Of a stretch of 64,000 nucleotides of DNA, positions 17,928-30,689 are shown piece by piece. Source of the stretch: Bartonella kosoyi (GTDB lineage Bacteria; Pseudomonadota; Alphaproteobacteria; Rhizobiales; Rhizobiaceae); NCBI RefSeq assembly GCF_003606325.2, contig NZ_CP031843.2:1364001-1428000 (forward strand), written 5' to 3'. A program made the translations under genes and the position numbers. The notes under the pieces were generated by a model that did no database searches, was not told the DNA's origin, and worked only from the letters and a program-made list of their open reading frames with translations. Position 1 is the first letter of the stretch, and every line of letters starts with the position of its first letter.

Positions 17928-20900
17928 ATGGCTCAGACTCACGCAATGATGTCTCAATTCAATGGTCGTAAGCGGGTACGCAAATTTTTTGGTAAGATTC
18001 CTGAAGTAGCAGAGATGCCGAATCTTATTGAGGTTCAAAAAGCGTCATATGATCAGTTTCTCATGGTTGAGGAACCAAAAGGTGGACGACCAGATGAAGG
18101 TTTGCAAGCTGTTTTTAAATCGGTATTTCCTATTTCTGATTTTTCCGGTACAGCTATGCTTGAGTTTGTTGGTTATGAATTTGATTTACCAAAATTTGAT
18201 GTTGAAGAATGTCGTCAACGTGATTTAACTTATGCAGCCCCATTGAAGGTGATATTGCGTTTGATTGTTTTTGATGTTGATGAGGATACTGGCTCCAAAG
18301 ATATCAAAGACATTAAAGAGCAGGGTGTCTATATGGGCGATATGCCTTTAATGACGACCAATGGTACCTTTATTGTTAATGGTACGGAGCGTGTTATTGT
18401 TTCTCAGATGCATCGTTCTCCAGGTGTCTTTTTTGACCATGATAAGGGCAAGTCTCATTCATCAGGAAAGCTTCTTTTTGCTGCTCGTGTTATTCCCTAT
18501 CGTGGCTCTTGGCTGGATATTGAGTTTGATGCTAAGGACATTATTTATGCGCGTATTGATCGGCGGCGCAAGATTCCTGTGACCAGTCTGTTAATGGCAT
18601 TAGGTATGGATGGCTCAGATATTTTGTCAATGTTTTATGATAAAGTAACTTATGAGCGTGATGGAGAGGGGTGGCGTGTTCCTTATTCTGTTGATCGCTT
18701 TAAAGGAATGAAGCTCATTTCTGACCTTATAGATGCAGAGAGTGGTGAAGTTGTTGCGGAAGCTGGTAAAAAGCTAACAGTTCGTACCGCGAAGTCTTTG
18801 GCAGAAAAGGGACTCAAGGCGGTTAAAGTTAGTGAAGATGATTTATTAGGGTGTTATCTTGCCGAAGATATCGTCAATTACGAAACAGGTGAAATTTACC
18901 TTGAAGCAGGCGATGAAATTGACGAAAAAGTATTGAAAATTTTGCTTGATGTTAGTGCTGATCAAATCAATATTCTTGATATTGATCACATGAATATTGG
19001 CGCTTATATCCGCAATACTTTAAAAGTGGATAAGAATGAAAGTCGACAGGATGCATTGTTTGATATTTACCGAGTAATGCGTCCAGGTGAGCCTCCTACA
19101 ATCGATACAGCAGAAGCAATGTTTCATTCATTGTTTTTTGATCCAGAGCGTTATGATCTTTCAGCTGTTGGACGTGTTAAGATGAATTTGCGTATGGATC
19201 TTGATTGTCCAGATACCGTTCGCGTTTTGCGTCAAGAAGATATTCTTGCTGTTGTTAAGATGTTGGTTGAATTACGTGATGGTCGTGGTGAAATTGATGA
19301 TATTGATAATCTTGGCAATCGTCGTGTTCGTTCCGTTGGGGAGTTGATGGAAAATCAATATCGCATTGGTTTGCTACGTATGGAGCGTGCGATAAAAGAG
19401 CGTATGTCATCGGTTGAAATTGATACAGTGATGCCGCAGGATTTAATCAATGCAAAGCCTGCAGCAGCAGCCGTTCGTGAGTTTTTTGGATCTTCTCAAT
19501 TGTCGCAATTTATGGATCAAACCAACCCATTGTCGGAAATCACCCATAAGCGCCGTCTTTCTGCCCTTGGTCCAGGGGGGTTGACTCGTGAGCGTGCGGG
19601 TTTTGAAGTTCGTGACGTCCATCCTACGCATTATGGTCGTATTTGTCCTATTGAAACACCAGAAGGTCCCAATATTGGTCTCATTAACTCTTTAGCAACA
19701 TTTGCCCGGGTTAACAAATATGGTTTTATTGAAAGCCCGTATCGTAAAATTATTGATGGTAAAGTTACCAAAGAAGTTATTTATCTTTCAGCAATGGAAG
19801 AAGCAAAGCATTATGTTGCTCAAGCGAATTCTTCATTAGATAGTGAAGGCCGTTTTACAGAAGAGTTTGTTGTTTGCCGTCATGCTGGTGAAGTTTTAAT
19901 GGCGCCGCGCGATCATGTTGATTTGATGGATGTTTCACCAAAACAGTTGGTTTCAGTTGCAGCTGCGCTTATTCCCTTTTTGGAAAATGATGATGCGAAT
20001 CGTGCGTTGATGGGATCAAACATGCAGCGTCAGGCAGTTCCTCTTGTACGTGCTGAAGCACCATTTGTTGGTACGGGAATGGAAGCTGTTGTTGCACGAG
20101 ATTCAGGAGCTGCTGTAAGTGCAAAACGCAGTGGTATTGTTGATCAAGTTGATGCGACCCGTATTGTTATCCGTGCAACAGAAGATTTAGATCCTTCAAA
20201 ATCAGGGGTTGATATTTATCGCTTACAAAAATTTCAGCGTTCTAATCAGTCCACTTGTATTAATCAGCGCCCTCTTGTGCATGTCGGTGATCGGGTAGAA
20301 AAGGGTGATATCATTGCAGATGGCCCATCCACGGATCTGGGTGATTTGGCTCTTGGGCGGAATGTTCTTGTCGCCTTTATGCCTTGGAATGGATACAACT
20401 ATGAAGATTCTATTTTGTTATCTGAGCGCATTGTTGCTGATGATGTGTTTACTTCAATTCATATTGAGGAATTTGAAGTGGCAGCACGGGATACAAAACT
20501 TGGGCCTGAGGAAATTACGCGCGACATTCCTAATGTTGCGGAAGAAGCATTAAGGAATCTTGACGAAGCTGGCATTATTTATATTGGTGCTGAAGTTCAA
20601 CCGGGTGATATTTTGGTTGGAAAGATTACACCAAAGGGTGAGAGTCCCATGACGCCAGAAGAAAAGCTTCTGCGAGCAATTTTTGGTGAGAAGGCATCTG
20701 ATGTTCGTGATACTTCTATGCGTATGCCTCCTGGGACGTTTGGTACTGTTGTTGAGGTTCGCGTTTTTAATCGCCATGGTGTGGAAAAAGATGAGCGTGC
20801 TATGGCCATTGAACGTGAAGAAATTGAGCGTTTAGCAAAAGACCGTGATGATGAACAGTCGATTCTTGATCGCAATGTTTATGCGCGCCTTACCGATATG

Positions 20901-22079
20901 TTGACAGGTAAAGTCGCTGTAGAAGGTCCGAAAGGCTTTTCGGAGAGCAAAAAGCTTGATAGTACGGTAATGGGACGTTATCCACGCTCGCAGTGGTGGC
21001 AATTTGCAGTTGAGGATGAAAAGCTTCAAAATGAAATTGAAGCTTTGCGTAAGCAATATGATGAATCAAAAGAAGCATTACAACGTCGCTTTATGGATAA
21101 AGTTGAAAAGGTCCAAAGAGGTGATGAAATGCCTCCTGGTGTCATGAAAATGGTAAAGGTTTTTGTGGCTGTGAAGCGCAAAATCCAACCAGGCGATAAG
21201 ATGGCGGGACGACATGGGAATAAGGGGGTTGTTTCACGTATTCTTCCCGTAGAAGATATGCCCTTTCTTGAAGATGGAACGCATGCTGATATCGTCTTAA
21301 ATCCGCTTGGTGTACCTAGCCGTATGAATGTTGGGCAAATTCTTGAGACGCACCTTGGTTGGGCATGTGCGGGGATGGGCAAAAAGATTGGTGATTTGTT
21401 GGAATTATATCAAGAGACTGGGGATATACTTCCTTTACGTCAGCGTATTGAAAATCTTATGCCTGATGATAATCATAATGAACCTGTTCGTCAGTATGAT
21501 AACGAAAGCCTTTATAAATTAGCACTTCAGATGAAGAAAGGGGTTTCAATTGCAACGCCTGTTTTTGATGGAGCACATGAGTCTGATATCAACATGATGC
21601 TGGAAGATGCGGGACTAGATAGTTCAGGGCAGGTTACGCTTTATGATGGTCGTACGGGAGAGCCTTTTGATCGTCCAGTAACGGTGGGGTATATTTACAT
21701 GTTGAAATTGCATCACCTTGTTGATGATAAGATTCATGCACGTTCTATTGGTCCCTACTCACTTGTTACGCAGCAACCATTGGGAGGTAAGGCACAGTTT
21801 GGTGGTCAACGTTTTGGTGAAATGGAGGTTTGGGCTCTTGAAGCTTATGGTGCTGCATATACTTTGCAGGAGATGTTGACAGTAAAATCGGATGATGTCG
21901 CTGGTCGGACGAAAGTCTATGAAGCGATTGTGCGTGGTGATGATACATTTGAAGCCGGTATCCCTGAGAGCTTTAATGTGTTGGTGAAAGAAATGCGTTC
22001 ACTTGCTCTCAATGTAGAACTTGATGATGCGCGTGAACTTATTGCACAGCGTGTGTTATCTGATACGGCAGAACAATAA
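17928..22079 (+). CDS. rpoB: DNA-directed RNA polymerase subunit beta
   Basis: Catalytic subunit of RNA polymerase. ATG at 17928 with AAGGAGCGACG upstream gives 1383 residues; a TTG at 17901 would add nine and is unlikely. The rifampicin-binding cluster reads [20 protein letters not shown], then [11 protein letters not shown]: the D516, H526 and S531 equivalents (E. coli numbering) are the sensitive type, with T for N518 as is usual in alphaproteobacteria. Also visible: [20 protein letters not shown], the alphaproteobacterial insertion around residues 270-370, and [11 protein letters not shown] near the C-terminus. Followed by rpoC after 170 bases. Confidence 0.98.
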   Translation: MAQTHAMMSQFNGRKRVRKFFGKIPEVAEMPNLIEVQKASYDQFLMVEEPKGGRPDEGLQAVFKSVFPISDFSGTAMLEFVGYEFDLPKFDVEECRQRDLTYAAPLKVILRLIVFDVDEDTGSKDIKDIKEQGVYMGDMPLMTTNGTFIVNGTERVIVSQMHRSPGVFFDHDKGKSHSSGKLLFAARVIPYRGSWLDIEFDAKDIIYARIDRRRKIPVTSLLMALGMDGSDILSMFYDKVTYERDGEGWRVPYSVDRFKGMKLISDLIDAESGEVVAEAGKKLTVRTAKSLAEKGLKAVKVSEDDLLGCYLAEDIVNYETGEIYLEAGDEIDEKVLKILLDVSADQINILDIDHMNIGAYIRNTLKVDKNESRQDALFDIYRVMRPGEPPTIDTAEAMFHSLFFDPERYDLSAVGRVKMNLRMDLDCPDTVRVLRQEDILAVVKMLVELRDGRGEIDDIDNLGNRRVRSVGELMENQYRIGLLRMERAIKERMSSVEIDTVMPQDLINAKPAAAAVREFFGSSQLSQFMDQTNPLSEITHKRRLSALGPGGLTRERAGFEVRDVHPTHYGRICPIETPEGPNIGLINSLATFARVNKYGFIESPYRKIIDGKVTKEVIYLSAMEEAKHYVAQANSSLDSEGRFTEEFVVCRHAGEVLMAPRDHVDLMDVSPKQLVSVAAALIPFLENDDANRALMGSNMQRQAVPLVRAEAPFVGTGMEAVVARDSGAAVSAKRSGIVDQVDATRIVIRATEDLDPSKSGVDIYRLQKFQRSNQSTCINQRPLVHVGDRVEKGDIIADGPSTDLGDLALGRNVLVAFMPWNGYNYEDSILLSERIVADDVFTSIHIEEFEVAARDTKLGPEEITRDIPNVAEEALRNLDEAGIIYIGAEVQPGDILVGKITPKGESPMTPEEKLLRAIFGEKASDVRDTSMRMPPGTFGTVVEVRVFNRHGVEKDERAMAIEREEIERLAKDRDDEQSILDRNVYARLTDMLTGKVAVEGPKGFSESKKLDSTVMGRYPRSQWWQFAVEDEKLQNEIEALRKQYDESKEALQRRFMDKVEKVQRGDEMPPGVMKMVKVFVAVKRKIQPGDKMAGRHGNKGVVSRILPVEDMPFLEDGTHADIVLNPLGVPSRMNVGQILETHLGWACAGMGKKIGDLLELYQETGDILPLRQRIENLMPDDNHNEPVRQYDNESLYKLALQMKKGVSIATPVFDGAHESDINMMLEDAGLDSSGQVTLYDGRTGEPFDRPVTVGYIYMLKLHHLVDDKIHARSIGPYSLVTQQPLGGKAQFGGQRFGEMEVWALEAYGAAYTLQEMLTVKSDDVAGRTKVYEAIVRGDDTFEAGIPESFNVLVKEMRSLALNVELDDARELIAQRVLSDTAEQ

Positions 22080-22085
22080 TCCAAG

Positions 22086-22111
22086 GAGCGCACGGGAAAA
22101 AGGTTGCGCTC
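22086..22111 (+). promoter_or_regulatory. Hairpin between rpoB and rpoC
   Basis: GAGCGCA pairs with TGCGCTC across a 12-base loop, shortly after the rpoB stop. No T-run follows, so it is more likely an mRNA stability or processing element than a terminator. Confidence 0.4.
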
Positions 22112-22249
22112 TGATTACTTTAAGAGGCTCAATAACCTTATTGAAGGTTGTACAGATCATTTTTGAAAGTCAATGTATTTTAAAGAAGATCTGTTACAAA
22201 ATGAATGAGATATTACAACAGGTTCTAAGAATCTTTGAAGGAGAACAGC

Positions 22250-25200
22250 ATGAACCACGAGGTCATGAATCTTTTCAATCCTCAAGCGCCAGCGCAAACA
22301 TTTGACTCTATTCGTATTTCGATTGCGAGTCCTGAGAAAATTTTGTCTTGGTCTTATGGTGAGATTAAGAAGCCTGAGACTATTAATTATCGGACTTTTA
22401 AACCAGAGCGTGATGGTCTTTTTTGTGCACGTATATTTGGCCCGATTAAAGACTATGAATGTCTATGCGGTAAATATAAACGCATGAAATATAAGGGGAT
22501 TATTTGTGAAAAATGTGGTGTGGAAGTTACCCTTTCGCGCGTACGTCGTGAGCGTATGGGACACATTGAGCTGGCAGCACCTGTTGCGCATATATGGTTT
22601 CTGAAATCATTACCGGGTCGTATTTCTACACTTTTAGATTTGACTTTAAAAGATATTGAGCGTGTTCTTTATTTCGAGAATTATATTGTAACCGAACCAG
22701 GGTTGACATCTCTTAAACTCCATCAGCTTCTTTCTGAAGAAGAATATATGCTTGCGATTGATGAGTTTGGAGAAGATCAGTTTACAGCGATGATTGGCGC
22801 TGAAGCTATTTACGAGCTTTTAGCGAGTATGGAGCTCGATAAAATCGCCAATGATTTACGTCTCGAATTAGCTGAAACAACTTCAGAGTTAAAGCAGAAA
22901 AAATTGATTAAACGACTTAAGATCGTTGAAAATTTTCTTGAATCTGGGAATAAGCCAGAATGGATGATTATGAAAACAATTCCGGTTATTCCACCGGATT
23001 TACGTCCATTGGTTCCACTTGATGGTGGACGTTTTGCAACATCAGATCTCAATGATCTTTATCGGCGTGTTATCAATCGTAATAACCGTTTGAAACGGCT
23101 GATTGAATTGCGTGCTCCTGGGATTATTGTGCGTAATGAAAAACGTATGGTGCAAGAAGCTGTTGACGCATTATTTGATAACGGACGGCGTGGGCGTGTG
23201 ATTACGGGAGCCAATAAACGTCCGTTAAAATCTCTTTCAGATATGTTAAAGGGTAAGCAAGGCCGTTTCCGTCAAAACCTACTTGGAAAGCGTGTTGATT
23301 ACTCGGGTCGTTCTGTTATCGTGACAGGTCCTGAATTAAAATTACATCAATGTGGTCTTCCCAAAAAAATGGCCCTTGAATTATTTAAGCCCTTTATTTA
23401 TGCGCGCCTTGATGCAAAAGGATATTCCTCAACTGTAAAACAAGCAAAAAAGCTTGTTGAGAAGGAGCATCCAGAAGTTTGGGATATCTTAGATGAGGTT
23501 ATTCGTGAACATCCTGTTTTACTCAATCGTGCCCCAACATTACACCGTTTAGGAATTCAGGCTTTTGAACCTATCTTAATTGAAGGGAAGGCTATCCAAC
23601 TTCATCCATTGGTATGTACTGCTTTTAATGCGGACTTTGATGGAGATCAGATGGCGGTTCACGTTCCACTTTCTCTTGAAGCACAACTTGAAGCCCGTGT
23701 TTTGATGATGTCGACCAATAATATTCTTCATCCAGCGAATGGAGCCCCTATTATTGTTCCATCACAGGATATGGTTCTTGGACTTTATTATCTCTCGATT
23801 GTTTCTGAAAAAGAACCCGGTGAAGGAATGGCTTTTTCTGATATAGGTGAGCTTCATTATGCCTTGGAAAACAAGGTTGTAACGCTTCATACGAAGATTA
23901 AAGGCCGCGTTAAGAATATTGGTAAGGATGGAAAAGAAGTTGCTAAACTTTATGATACAACACCTGGTCGTTTGATTATCGGTGAGCTTTTGCCAAAAAA
24001 TTCGAGTATCTCATTTGATATTGTCAATCAAGAAATGACAAAAAAGAATATTTCTAAAATGATTGATCACGTTTATCGCCACTGTGGACAAAAAGAGACG
24101 GTTATTTTTTGTGACCGTATTATGCAGCTTGGTTTTTCTTATGCTTGTCGTGCAGGAATTTCATTCGGGAAGGATGATATGGTTATTCCCGATAGCAAGT
24201 CACGTTTGGTTGCAGAAACAGAAGCCTTGGCAAAGGAATACGAACAGCAATATAATGATGGTTTGATTACACAGGGTGAGAAATACAATAAGGTTGTGGA
24301 TGCTTGGGGTAAATGTACAGACCGTGTTGCGGATGAAATGATGAAACGAATTCAAGCCGTCGATTTTGATCCTAAAACAGGTCGTCAACGGCCTATGAAT
24401 TCAATCTATATGATGTCACACTCTGGTGCTCGTGGTTCAGCTAATCAGATGAGGCAATTGGCTGGTATGCGTGGATTGATGGCAAAACCATCGGGTGAAA
24501 TTATTGAAACACCTATTATTTCAAATTTTAAGGAAGGTCTGACTGTTAACGAATACTTCAACTCTACCCATGGTGCGCGTAAAGGTCTTGCGGATACTGC
24601 GTTAAAAACTGCAAACTCTGGTTATCTCACACGGCGCCTTGTTGATGTTGCACAGGATGCTATTATTTCAGCCGTTGATTGTGGTACAGCAAAAGGGCTT
24701 ACGATGCAGCCGATTGTTGATGCAGGACAAATTGTTGCCTCTCTTGGGCAACGAATTCTTGGTCGTACAGCCCTTGTTGATATTTTACATCCTGTCTCTG
24801 GAGAGGTTATTCTTGAAGGTGGAGCGATGATTGAGGAGGCTGATGTCGTGAAGATTGAAGAAGCCGGAATTCAATCTGTTCAAATTCGTTCTGCTTTAAC
24901 ATGTGAAACACGTCTTGGTGTTTGTGCAAAATGCTATGGTCGTGATTTGGCGCGTGGAACACCGGTTAATCAGGGAGAAGCCGTTGGTGTTATTGCTGCT
25001 CAATCCATTGGTGAGCCGGGAACGCAGCTGACTATGCGTACTTTCCACTTAGGAGGAACTGCACAAGTTGTTGATTCATCGTATTTAGAGGCATCTTATG
25101 AAGGTACGGTGGAAATTCGTAATCGTAATGTAGTTCGTAACTCTGAAGGTCATTTGGTTGTTATGGGACGTAATATGGCTATCCTTATCAAGGATGAGTT

Positions 25201-26461
25201 AGGAAAAGAACGCGTTGTGCATCGTGTTAGCTATGGTGCGCATATTTTTGTTGATGATGGTGATGTGGTTAAACGTGGCCAGCGTATAGCAGAATGGGAT
25301 CCTTATACACGTCCAGTTTTAACGGAAGTTGAAGGTTATGTGGGTTTTGAAGATATGGTCGATGGTTTATCAGTCACTGAAACTGCTGATGAATCTACGG
25401 GGATTACGAAACGTTTGGTGATTGATTGGCGTGCTAATCCACGTGGTGCGGAGCTCAAACCAGCCATTATCATCCACGCAGATAAAGAAGGTAAGTCCAT
25501 TGCTAAATTGTATAAGGGAGGTGAAGCTCGTTATATGATGTCAGTGGAAACTATTCTTTCTGTTGAGCTTGGTGCTTATGTTAAAGCTGGTGATGTTATT
25601 GCTCGTTTGCCGATGGAAAGTGCTAAGACGAAAGATATTACAGGGGGGCTACCACGGGTGGCAGAACTTTTTGAAGCGCGTCGTCCAAAGGATCATGCGA
25701 TTATTGCAGAAGTCAGTGGTACAATTCGATTTGGTCGTGGTTATAAAAATAAACGCCGTATTATTATTGAACCAAATGATGAAACTCTTGAGCCAGTAGA
25801 ATATTTGATTCCAAAAGGTAAGTTATTTCACTTCCAAGAAGGCGATCAAATTGAAAAGGGTGATTATATCCTTGATGGTAATCCAGCCCCTCATGATATC
25901 TTAGCGATTAAGGGTGTTGAAGCTTTGGCATCTTACCTTGTTAATGAGATTCAGGAAGTTTATCGTTTGCAGGGGGTTCTTATCAATGACAAGCATATTG
26001 AAGTGATTGTTCGTCAAATGTTGCAAAAGGTTGAAATTACTGAATCTGGAGATTCTGGTTATATTCCAGGTGATAATGTTGATCGTATTGAACTTGATGA
26101 AATCAATGATAATTTGATTGCAGAAGGGAAGAAACCCGCATCTGGTAATCCCATTCTTCTTGGAATTACAAAAGCTTCTCTTCAAACGCCTTCTTTTATT
26201 TCAGCAGCATCGTTTCAGGAAACAACGCGCGTTCTGACCGAAGCGGCGGTTTCTGGCAAAATTGATACTTTGCAAGGACTTAAAGAGAACGTTATTGTCG
26301 GTCGTCTTATTCCTGCTGGTACAGGCGGTACGATTTCTCAAATTCGTCGTATTGCAGCAGTTCGTGATGATTTAATTGTAGATGAACAACGTAAGTCTAG
26401 TAATAACGAAGCAGCTAAGGCTATGTTGACAAATATGACAGCCGAAACCGTTGCTGAATAA
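22250..26461 (+). CDS. rpoC: DNA-directed RNA polymerase subunit beta'
   Basis: Carries the catalytic magnesium site. Start ATG at 22250 follows GAAGGAGAACAGC, giving 1403 residues. Visible parts: N-terminal zinc site ([20 protein letters not shown]), the active-site loop [12 protein letters not shown], the trigger-loop/bridge region ([15 protein letters not shown], then [13 protein letters not shown]), and the second zinc site [17 protein letters not shown]. The C-terminus runs through [19 protein letters not shown] to an acidic end. It closes the tuf-to-rpoC block at a strong terminator. Confidence 0.98.
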   Translation: MNHEVMNLFNPQAPAQTFDSIRISIASPEKILSWSYGEIKKPETINYRTFKPERDGLFCARIFGPIKDYECLCGKYKRMKYKGIICEKCGVEVTLSRVRRERMGHIELAAPVAHIWFLKSLPGRISTLLDLTLKDIERVLYFENYIVTEPGLTSLKLHQLLSEEEYMLAIDEFGEDQFTAMIGAEAIYELLASMELDKIANDLRLELAETTSELKQKKLIKRLKIVENFLESGNKPEWMIMKTIPVIPPDLRPLVPLDGGRFATSDLNDLYRRVINRNNRLKRLIELRAPGIIVRNEKRMVQEAVDALFDNGRRGRVITGANKRPLKSLSDMLKGKQGRFRQNLLGKRVDYSGRSVIVTGPELKLHQCGLPKKMALELFKPFIYARLDAKGYSSTVKQAKKLVEKEHPEVWDILDEVIREHPVLLNRAPTLHRLGIQAFEPILIEGKAIQLHPLVCTAFNADFDGDQMAVHVPLSLEAQLEARVLMMSTNNILHPANGAPIIVPSQDMVLGLYYLSIVSEKEPGEGMAFSDIGELHYALENKVVTLHTKIKGRVKNIGKDGKEVAKLYDTTPGRLIIGELLPKNSSISFDIVNQEMTKKNISKMIDHVYRHCGQKETVIFCDRIMQLGFSYACRAGISFGKDDMVIPDSKSRLVAETEALAKEYEQQYNDGLITQGEKYNKVVDAWGKCTDRVADEMMKRIQAVDFDPKTGRQRPMNSIYMMSHSGARGSANQMRQLAGMRGLMAKPSGEIIETPIISNFKEGLTVNEYFNSTHGARKGLADTALKTANSGYLTRRLVDVAQDAIISAVDCGTAKGLTMQPIVDAGQIVASLGQRILGRTALVDILHPVSGEVILEGGAMIEEADVVKIEEAGIQSVQIRSALTCETRLGVCAKCYGRDLARGTPVNQGEAVGVIAAQSIGEPGTQLTMRTFHLGGTAQVVDSSYLEASYEGTVEIRNRNVVRNSEGHLVVMGRNMAILIKDELGKERVVHRVSYGAHIFVDDGDVVKRGQRIAEWDPYTRPVLTEVEGYVGFEDMVDGLSVTETADESTGITKRLVIDWRANPRGAELKPAIIIHADKEGKSIAKLYKGGEARYMMSVETILSVELGAYVKAGDVIARLPMESAKTKDITGGLPRVAELFEARRPKDHAIIAEVSGTIRFGRGYKNKRRIIIEPNDETLEPVEYLIPKGKLFHFQEGDQIEKGDYILDGNPAPHDILAIKGVEALASYLVNEIQEVYRLQGVLINDKHIEVIVRQMLQKVEITESGDSGYIPGDNVDRIELDEINDNLIAEGKKPASGNPILLGITKASLQTPSFISAASFQETTRVLTEAAVSGKIDTLQGLKENVIVGRLIPAGTGGTISQIRRIAAVRDDLIVDEQRKSSNNEAAKAMLTNMTAETVAE

Positions 26462-26483
26462 TTTAGAGACAATGTCACATAAT

Positions 26484-26518
26484 AAAAAAACGTCTGAATA
26501 GAGGTTCAGACGTTTTTT
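26484..26518 (+). terminator. Intrinsic terminator after rpoC
   Basis: A-run plus CGTCTGAA pairing with TTCAGACG and a T-run, 23 bases after the rpoC stop. Symmetrical A and T tracts allow it to work in both directions. Confidence 0.9.
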
Positions 26519-26924
26519 ATATCAAAACGTAGAAGTCACATATTCCCCAGAATAATCATAAAAAATTATAAGCCGATAGTCGTTTATTATTTTCTAATAA
26601 TGCTTATCTTTTTTGTTGCTTCATTTTAAAGTTTTCTTATTTCTAAAGGCAGTATAGAAAATTCTTTTCAGGATATGTAAAGCCTAAAAGCCATATTTCA
26701 AGAAAAAGAGAGGATGATCTATAAGTGAAATAACGATTAATTTTGAATTTTAAGAAAATTTTTTGATTGATATTTTCTGCAAAGATTTAGAAAGTCTTAT
26801 GATAAGAATATATGTCTTTATATTTTAGAATGCGGGAAAGTAGAGGATAGGGTGCTTACTAAAATTTTATAAAAAACAGGCATATTTCTTATAACAATGC
26901 GGTCTATGAAAACAGAATGCTAAA
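26519..26924. other. AT-rich gap upstream of the MerR-type gene
   Basis: About 400 bases with no ORF of note. It must hold the promoter of the MerR-type gene, but no clear spacing of -35 and -10 boxes can be chosen by eye. Confidence 0.5.
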
Positions 26925-27311
26925 ATGTACGAATATTATTCAATTAGAGAATTGACACGTGAGTTTTCAATAACAGCTCGGACTTTGCGTTATTGTGAAG
27001 AAGAAGGGCTTCTTATTCCTTTACGGCGTGGAAGTACGTGGCTTTATACACAAACGGACCGTCATAAGTTAAAACAAATACTACGTGCTAAAAGAGTTAA
27101 ATTTTCATTGTTTGAAATATCTGAGATATTGTCTATGGTTGGAGATCCACCTGATGATGAGAAAAAGCTTAAGAAGTTAATTGCAGAAATTCATAAAAAG
27201 CGAGCTGATTTAAAGAAGATACAGCATGATATTGATGATCTTCTACAGGATTTAGAACGAATTGAGGAGAATTTTTTTGAGAGCTTAGCAGAGTTGGGGG
27301 ATAATCGTTAA
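26925..27311 (+). CDS. MerR family transcriptional regulator
   Basis: Dimeric DNA-binding regulator. 128 residues: N-terminal winged helix (YSIRELTREFSITARTLRYC and EEEGLLIP, about residues 5-33), where RTLRYCEEEGL is the MerR family signature with C in place of the common Y. A wing and second helix follow (LKQILRAKRVKFSLFEISEI), then a charged coiled-coil from about residue 85 to the end for dimerisation. No cysteine cluster for metal binding is seen, so a metal-response role is unlikely. Relatives in Rhizobiales often sit next to acyl-CoA metabolism genes; here the neighbour is a nitroreductase, so the target is unknown. Confidence 0.88.
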   Translation: MYEYYSIRELTREFSITARTLRYCEEEGLLIPLRRGSTWLYTQTDRHKLKQILRAKRVKFSLFEISEILSMVGDPPDDEKKLKKLIAEIHKKRADLKKIQHDIDDLLQDLERIEENFFESLAELGDNR

Positions 27312-27524
27312 TTATGAAATTTATTTCATCTATTTTTGGAAAATTTTCTTTCTATTAAAAGAGATAGGTTGTGCTATCTTAATAGGTAGATGGTCTTTAA
27401 CACTGCGTGAAATGTGTAAGTCATTTGAAAAAATAGAGCGTGCGCAAAAAGCAGCAAAGGTATTTTCGCAATATATTGTCCTTAATAAGCAAAAAATATT
27501 TTTCAATTAAAGAAAGCAAAGACA

Positions 27525-28214
27525 ATGGCAGTTTCTCCCATGAGTATTTTTCAATCCATTTTATCGCGAAAATCAATTCGCGCTTTTACTGACCAGCCCG
27601 TTAGTTTGGAAATAATCAAAGAAATTTTAAAACTTGCAGCACGTGCACCATCTGGAACAAATATTCAGCCATGGCAAGTGATTGTTCTTACGGGAAGTGT
27701 ATTACATAAAGTAGGGCAAGAGCTTTCACAACTTGTGCTTTCAGGTGTAAAAGGAGAACGTGAATATCATTATTATCCACGTCAATGGCGTGAGCCTTAT
27801 CTTTCAAGGCGTCGGAAAGTTGGTTTGGATCTTTATCAGAGTCTTGGAATTCAAAAAGGTGATGAAGAAAAAATGCTTCTTCAAAAAGCACGAAATTTTT
27901 TATTTTTCGATGCACCCGTGGGACTCTTGTTTACAATGGATCATGACATGGAAATGGGGAGTTGGCTTGATTTGGGGATGTTTATGCAGACTATTATGCT
28001 CGCAGCACGGGGATTTGGATTGGATACTTGCCCTCAAGCAGCTTTTGCTGATTATCACAAACAGATTCGTACACTTTTATCGATTCCTTCTGATCGCCAT
28101 GTTATCTGTGGTATGGCACTTGGTTATCGCGATATGAATGCTCCAGAAAATAACTTTGAGACAGAACGAGAACCATTAGAAAACTTTGTACGTTTCATTG
28201 AAGCATATCCATAA
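27525..28214 (+). CDS. Nitroreductase family protein
   Basis: FMN-dependent oxidoreductase fold of 229 residues. Visible FMN-site pieces: SRKSIRAFTDQPV near residue 14 (phosphate contact), ARAPSGTNIQPWQ near residue 40, and the C-terminal GYRDMNAPENNFETEREPL. The middle carries a WREPYLSRRRKVGLDLYQSL segment typical of the NfnB-like branch. The physiological substrate cannot be told; quinone or nitro-compound reduction is the family activity. It lies 213 bases after the MerR-type gene, on the same strand but probably with its own promoter. Confidence 0.88.
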   Translation: MAVSPMSIFQSILSRKSIRAFTDQPVSLEIIKEILKLAARAPSGTNIQPWQVIVLTGSVLHKVGQELSQLVLSGVKGEREYHYYPRQWREPYLSRRRKVGLDLYQSLGIQKGDEEKMLLQKARNFLFFDAPVGLLFTMDHDMEMGSWLDLGMFMQTIMLAARGFGLDTCPQAAFADYHKQIRTLLSIPSDRHVICGMALGYRDMNAPENNFETEREPLENFVRFIEAYP

Positions 28215-28554
28215 AATATTTTGTGTAATTAAGTATACGTTTTGAATGACTTACTATATTATAAAAAGTATTTCCGGTGAAAATTTCACATTCTCATTAA
28301 ATTCTAGTCTTGCATATTAACACTTATTTTACTAGGCTTCAAAAGTTAAGAGAGTGATGACTCTAGGGGTATTGTTCATTTTAAAGGTTGACTATGGAAA
28401 GCACTATAGAAAGAAAGTGTTGGGTGGTAGCAAGACGAGCGACATTCGTGTTTATTGCTGTCATTTTTTTAGTTTATCTCGCAATTTGATTTTAAACGAG
28501 ACAAACGTTATAAAAAGCGTATGCTCAAACCATACTATAGTTTTGAGGTGATAC
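28215..28554. other. Gap between nitroreductase gene and sdaA
   Basis: 340 bases; a 65-codon frame (28354-28551) has no family resemblance or ribosome site and is taken as chance. The end (GAGGTGATAC) is the ribosome-binding site of sdaA. Confidence 0.5.
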
Positions 28555-29946
28555 GTGTTTTTATCTGTTTTTGAACTTTTTAAAATTGGAATTGGTCCTT
28601 CTAGCTCACACACGATGGGGCCGATGACATCTGCTAATATGTTTTTGCAAAAGATACGAGATTTTTCTCAGTCATCCGATATTCAAGTTTCTCGTATACG
28701 TGTTTATCTTTACGGTTCTTTAGCTTTCACGGGTATTGGTCATGCGACAGATAGAGCTATTGTATTAGGACTTTTAGGAGAAAAAGCGTCGACTGTTAAT
28801 CCTGATAATATGGAATTTCTGTTAGAAAAAGTTATCCGTGAAAAAAAAGTGCAACCAGAAGAGCATCCCGCTTATCAGTTTGATTTGCAACATGATCTTA
28901 TTTTTGAACGAAAAGAAATCTTACCTGGACATACAAATGGGTTAGCATTTGAAGGACTTGATACGGGTGGGAATATCCTATTGCGGCAGATTTATTATTC
29001 TATCGGGGGTGGCTTTGTTGTGACTGAGGATGAATTAAACCATATAAATGGTGATATACAACCAGAAGCATTTGAGGTGCCATATCCTTTTGATTCTGCG
29101 CGTACAATGTTATCAATGGCGGAAAAATCCGGACTTTCGATTGCTGAAATGAAGCGCTTAAATGAAGAAACAAAGATTGAGCGTTCTTTTCTAGATGCAG
29201 GACTTGATGAAATTTTTTCAGCGATGACAAATTGTATTGATAGAGGTCTTTCACAAGAAGGTGAGTTGCCTGGTGGATTACGTGTTCTAAGGCGTGCTAA
29301 AAAGCTGCATGAAACGCTTTTGAAAAATCAAAAGAAAAATTTTAATTATCCACTTTGGGCAAATGATTGGCTGTCAGTCTATGCTATGGCAGTCAATGAG
29401 GAAAATGCAGCAGGTGGTCGTGTTGTTACCGCTCCAACAAATGGGGCCGCTGGTGTTGTCCCCGCAGTTTTACGTTACTATCTTCAGTTTAATGATGATT
29501 CAGATCAAGAGGGAATACATAATTTCCTATTGACGGCAGCAGCGATTGGCGGTGTTATCAAACATAATGCCTCTATTTCTGGTGCAGAAGTTGGATGTCA
29601 AGGTGAAGTTGGAACGGCATCTTCAATGGCTGCGGCGGGGTTGACTGCAGCGTTAGGTGGAACGCCGGCTCAAATTGAAAATGCAGCGGAAATTGCGCTT
29701 GAGCATCATTTGGGAATGACGTGTGATCCGGTTGCAGGTCTTGTCCAAGTTCCTTGTATTGAGCGTAATGCAATGGGGGCGGTTAAGGCAGTAACGGCTT
29801 CTTCTCTTGCATTATATGGTAATGGGGAACATTTTGTTTCTCTTGATGCTTGTATAGAAACAATGCGTCAGACGGGCCATGATATGAGTGAACGCTATAA
29901 AGAAACAAGTAAAGGGGGCCTCGCAGTGAATGCAATATCTTGTTAA
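28555..29946 (+). CDS. sdaA: L-serine ammonia-lyase (L-serine dehydratase)
   Basis: Iron-sulfur enzyme that deaminates L-serine to pyruvate and ammonia. 463 residues, the single-chain form. The beta domain starts with [16 protein letters not shown]. The alpha domain has [38 protein letters not shown] and [20 protein letters not shown], whose cysteines bind the 4Fe-4S cluster. The start is a GTG at 28555, well placed after TGAGGTGATAC. It stands alone. It would feed amino-acid carbon to pyruvate, which fits what is known of Bartonella, which relies on amino acids rather than sugars. Confidence 0.96.
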   Translation: MFLSVFELFKIGIGPSSSHTMGPMTSANMFLQKIRDFSQSSDIQVSRIRVYLYGSLAFTGIGHATDRAIVLGLLGEKASTVNPDNMEFLLEKVIREKKVQPEEHPAYQFDLQHDLIFERKEILPGHTNGLAFEGLDTGGNILLRQIYYSIGGGFVVTEDELNHINGDIQPEAFEVPYPFDSARTMLSMAEKSGLSIAEMKRLNEETKIERSFLDAGLDEIFSAMTNCIDRGLSQEGELPGGLRVLRRAKKLHETLLKNQKKNFNYPLWANDWLSVYAMAVNEENAAGGRVVTAPTNGAAGVVPAVLRYYLQFNDDSDQEGIHNFLLTAAAIGGVIKHNASISGAEVGCQGEVGTASSMAAAGLTAALGGTPAQIENAAEIALEHHLGMTCDPVAGLVQVPCIERNAMGAVKAVTASSLALYGNGEHFVSLDACIETMRQTGHDMSERYKETSKGGLAVNAISC

Positions 29947-30060
29947 GAGTGTAGTCTCTTATTAGGGGCTGAAATATTTTTTCAATCCATAACTGGACTC
30001 GTCGGGGAAGAACAGCATTTTTTCTTCCTAAGAAAATTTTTGTTTTTTGTTGCTTATCAA
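29947..30060. other. Spacer after sdaA
   Basis: Short AT-rich spacer between the sdaA stop and the 3' end of the first integrase relic; a weak AAGAGTGTAGTCTCTTATT hairpin follows sdaA and could terminate it. Confidence 0.35.
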
Positions 30061-30336
30061 TCAAAATTCAAATTTAATTCAGTAGCGTGCTTAAGATAAA
30101 TTTGAAACGGATTTGTGCTTTCTAAACGAGTAACAGCTTTTACATGCAAGACTGGAAGGAGAGTATCGCTTATATCTGTTTGATTTGTTTCTAAAAAGAA
30201 AACAGTCTTATTGGAAAAAATAAAAAAACGTAAAGCAAAACGAATGATTAATTTGTCACTAATTTTTAGCTGGATTTTATGGCTTTTAAAAGTTTTCAGA
30301 GCAATATCGTTTAAGGAATGAGGATTATACTCTAGT
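30061..30336 (-). pseudogene. Tyrosine recombinase (phage integrase) remnant 1
   Basis: Minus-strand frame of about 85 codons without a start codon, ending in TGA at 30061-30063. It reads like the middle of a Bartonella-type phage integrase: ..IALKTFKSHKIQLK.., then TDISDTLLPVLHVKA and YLKHATELNLNFD, matching the same stretch of remnant 2 (LDTFESRKAALK, NIAPICHTK, KHAVGLGLDVDL). This is the SAM-like core-binding domain; the catalytic half is missing. It is head to head with remnant 2, 350 bases away. Clearly a dead fragment; the family assignment rests on recall of the family pattern plus the match between the two remnants. Confidence 0.7.
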
Positions 30337-30689
30337 ATTCAAGGCAAATTTGTTTTAAATTTGAATAATTGTGGTGAGGTATGAGAGAGCTTTAAAAGTT
30401 AAAAGTAAAGATCTTTGGACAGCTGATATGATAAAAAAATACCTTGAAAAGAAACTCTAATTTGCAATAATTAAGAGCTATCTTAGAAAAGCTTATTCTC
30501 CAACTTTATTTATAAATCCTGTACTGTCCCAAAAAAATAAAAGAAATAAAAACGTATACATAAAAAAATATTTGTCAAAATTCTCATGAATGAGCAATCC
30601 AGTGGTTCTTTATTTTATGTGAAAGTTGTGACAGCATTAGAGAATGCGATAAATAAAAGCATGAGACAACGCATAATCTCCCTTATTTA

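Noticed and set aside
19494..19620. Possible rifampicin-resistance change in RpoB (T at the N518 position)
   Set aside because: Threonine at this site is the usual alphaproteobacterial residue, and the D516, H526 and S531 equivalents are unchanged.
28354..28551. 65-codon ORF before sdaA
   Set aside because: No ribosome site, no family match, and it runs into the sdaA leader.
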